Assembly (NCBI GenBank): GCA_002429385.1
Contig: DIZL01000074.1
Span: forward strand, 43,054-107,053
Direction: 5' to 3'
From: Prolixibacteraceae bacterium UBA6029
GTDB taxonomy: Bacteria > Bacteroidota > Bacteroidia > Bacteroidales > Prolixibacteraceae
DNA length: 64,000 bases
The notes under the pieces: generated by a model
Databases searched by the model: none
What the model saw: only the letters and a program-made list of their open reading frames with translations
What the model was told of the DNA's origin: nothing
Made by a program: the position numbers and the translations under genes
In this document: in pieces, positions 63,221-64,000 of the stretch
Numbering within the stretch: the stretch's first letter is position 1
How the letters are laid out: every line of letters begins with the position of its first letter

Positions 63221-63313
63221 ATGTCTAAACTTACCGACATACTCAAACAACCTGAAGGCCGCCGTCTCGAATTTAAAGAGTCGCTGCCAACCAATGAAGT
63301 ATTGCTACGCTAA
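63221..63313 (+). pseudogene. Truncated AlbA_2/Schlafen-type gene (30 codons)
   Basis: ATG at 63221 starts MSKLTDILKQPEGRRLEFKE, whose LEFKESLP end is typical of AlbA_2 (Schlafen-like) proteins that are normally 300-500 residues. The frame stops after 30 codons at 63313 with no continuation in any frame that I can see. The ~160 bp after it hold no gene. Read as a broken remnant in the defence island. Confidence 0.6.
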
Positions 63314-63475
63314 CCTTATCGATACAATCAAAAGGAATGGTTTTTATTAACTCCAACATGTTGATAACTAATTCATCATTGACTTCCAAAATCCGAATAT
63401 TATAATTTATTTTAAATTAATTATTGTACTGATAGATATGTGAGGGGGAATGTAGAAACTAAAAACCTTAACGCC

Positions 63476-64000
63476 ATGACAAGTCCAAAACACATCATCA
63501 ACATCCTTACTTTTGAACATCCAGAGGTAGAAAAAATCTTTGGCTTTAATACGGTAAAAACAAACGGGCAGGTACCATTATTCAAGAGTGAATTCCCCTA
63601 CGAATTAAATGCAAAAATGGGTAAAGACCTCAGATCGATAAATAATCTGTATTGTGATTTTTCGACTACTGATAGTTGTGATTACCTTACGAAGGTTGAT
63701 CTTTCGAAAAGCATCTATTTTGCGAAGCATTACTACAATTACCTGGCATTTACCTACTTCAAGGCAATTGCAGACGTAATTCATCCAAACTTTGTACAGG
63801 CCACCGAGCTTTGGCTGAAAGACACAACGCCCTCCGACGAACCCTATCAGAAATTTTTCAAATTTACGATAGCCGTACAGATCGCCCTTGTTTCTAAATT
63901 GCCCGAACTGGTGGTTTCATTTACAGGAACCTCCAAGGTATTAATAAAAAGTCGCCAGGAATTAATGGATGACAATATTGATGATTATTCCGGACCAATG
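63476..64000 (+). CDS. Probable long prokaryotic Argonaute (N-terminal 175 residues)
   Basis: ATG at 63476 opens a frame that runs to the window edge without stop. The segment DLSKSIYFAKHYYNYLAFTY, then VIHPNFVQATELWLKD, FKFTIAVQIALVSKLPELVV and SFTGTSKVLIKS closely follows the N-terminal region I recall for long Argonautes of Bacteroidota such as those of Mucilaginibacter and Kurthia-like types. PAZ, MID and PIWI domains would lie beyond 64000, so catalytic residues cannot be checked. Long Argonautes cut invading DNA or RNA with small guides. The gene sits just after a type I restriction system. Confidence 0.65.
   Translation, partial: MTSPKHIINILTFEHPEVEKIFGFNTVKTNGQVPLFKSEFPYELNAKMGKDLRSINNLYCDFSTTDSCDYLTKVDLSKSIYFAKHYYNYLAFTYFKAIADVIHPNFVQATELWLKDTTPSDEPYQKFFKFTIAVQIALVSKLPELVVSFTGTSKVLIKSRQELMDDNIDDYSGPM

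Overview
The window looks like a chromosomal stretch from a Bacteroidota bacterium, probably in or near the orders Bacteroidales/Marinilabiliales. Supporting signs are repeated -7 promoter boxes of the form TAnnTTTG, few classical Shine-Dalgarno sites, a GldA-type ABC ATPase, a long IspG, an HU-like/SPOR envelope protein, DUF6340 and DUF6266 proteins, and a BT4734-like mobile-element protein. Genus-level placement cannot be read from the sequence.

Region 1 (1-45.8 kb) is mostly housekeeping. In order it holds a partial epimerase, a flavin-type oxidase-fold protein, dnaG, a Nudix-like protein, a phosphoesterase/sirtuin/outer-membrane cluster, an AGE-family epimerase lipoprotein, a YgiB/YgiC-like pair, an AraC regulator and comF. 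These are followed by a fused EtfB-EtfA with ETF-quinone oxidoreductase, an amino acid permease, a TMTC-like membrane/TPR protein, aspartate kinase, a PepSY membrane protein, an amidase and rfbB-galE. The rest is a three-gene methylthioadenosine salvage operon (mtnA, class II aldolase, mtnP), ispG, gldA, metK, a two-component system, ileS, a DksA-like protein and lspA. The ileS gene carries an in-frame DUF559 endonuclease-like insertion of about 148 codons.

Region 2 (45.9-52.8 kb) starts just after a CAT-anticodon tRNA and looks like accessory DNA. It has a full-length DUF6266 gene whose truncated paralogue lies 30 kb upstream, a mobile-element-type gene set (two excisionase-like HTH proteins, a BT4734-like protein, a small membrane protein, a PriCT-2/DUF3987-like primase), a dense cluster of perfect inverted repeats, and inverted 9-bp minisatellites. 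No integrase was found.

Region 3 (53-64 kb) is a defence island, all on the plus strand: a WYL-type regulator, an AAA ATPase plus a tightly linked protein with a possible phospholipase-D-like motif, a complete type I restriction-modification system (hsdM, hsdS, hsdR), a small unknown protein, the broken start of an AlbA_2/Schlafen-type gene, and at the right edge the N-terminal 175 residues of what looks like a long prokaryotic Argonaute. The ATPase pair is the best candidate for an undescribed system; the Argonaute needs the sequence beyond the window.

Intergenic structure is rich: a ~185-bp dispersed repeat (two copies), a palindromic promoter-bearing leader (three copies, two attached to DUF6266 genes), an exact 33-bp-period iteron array before a DUF4143 ATPase gene, a SAM-II-like riboswitch candidate before metK, and several strong terminators.
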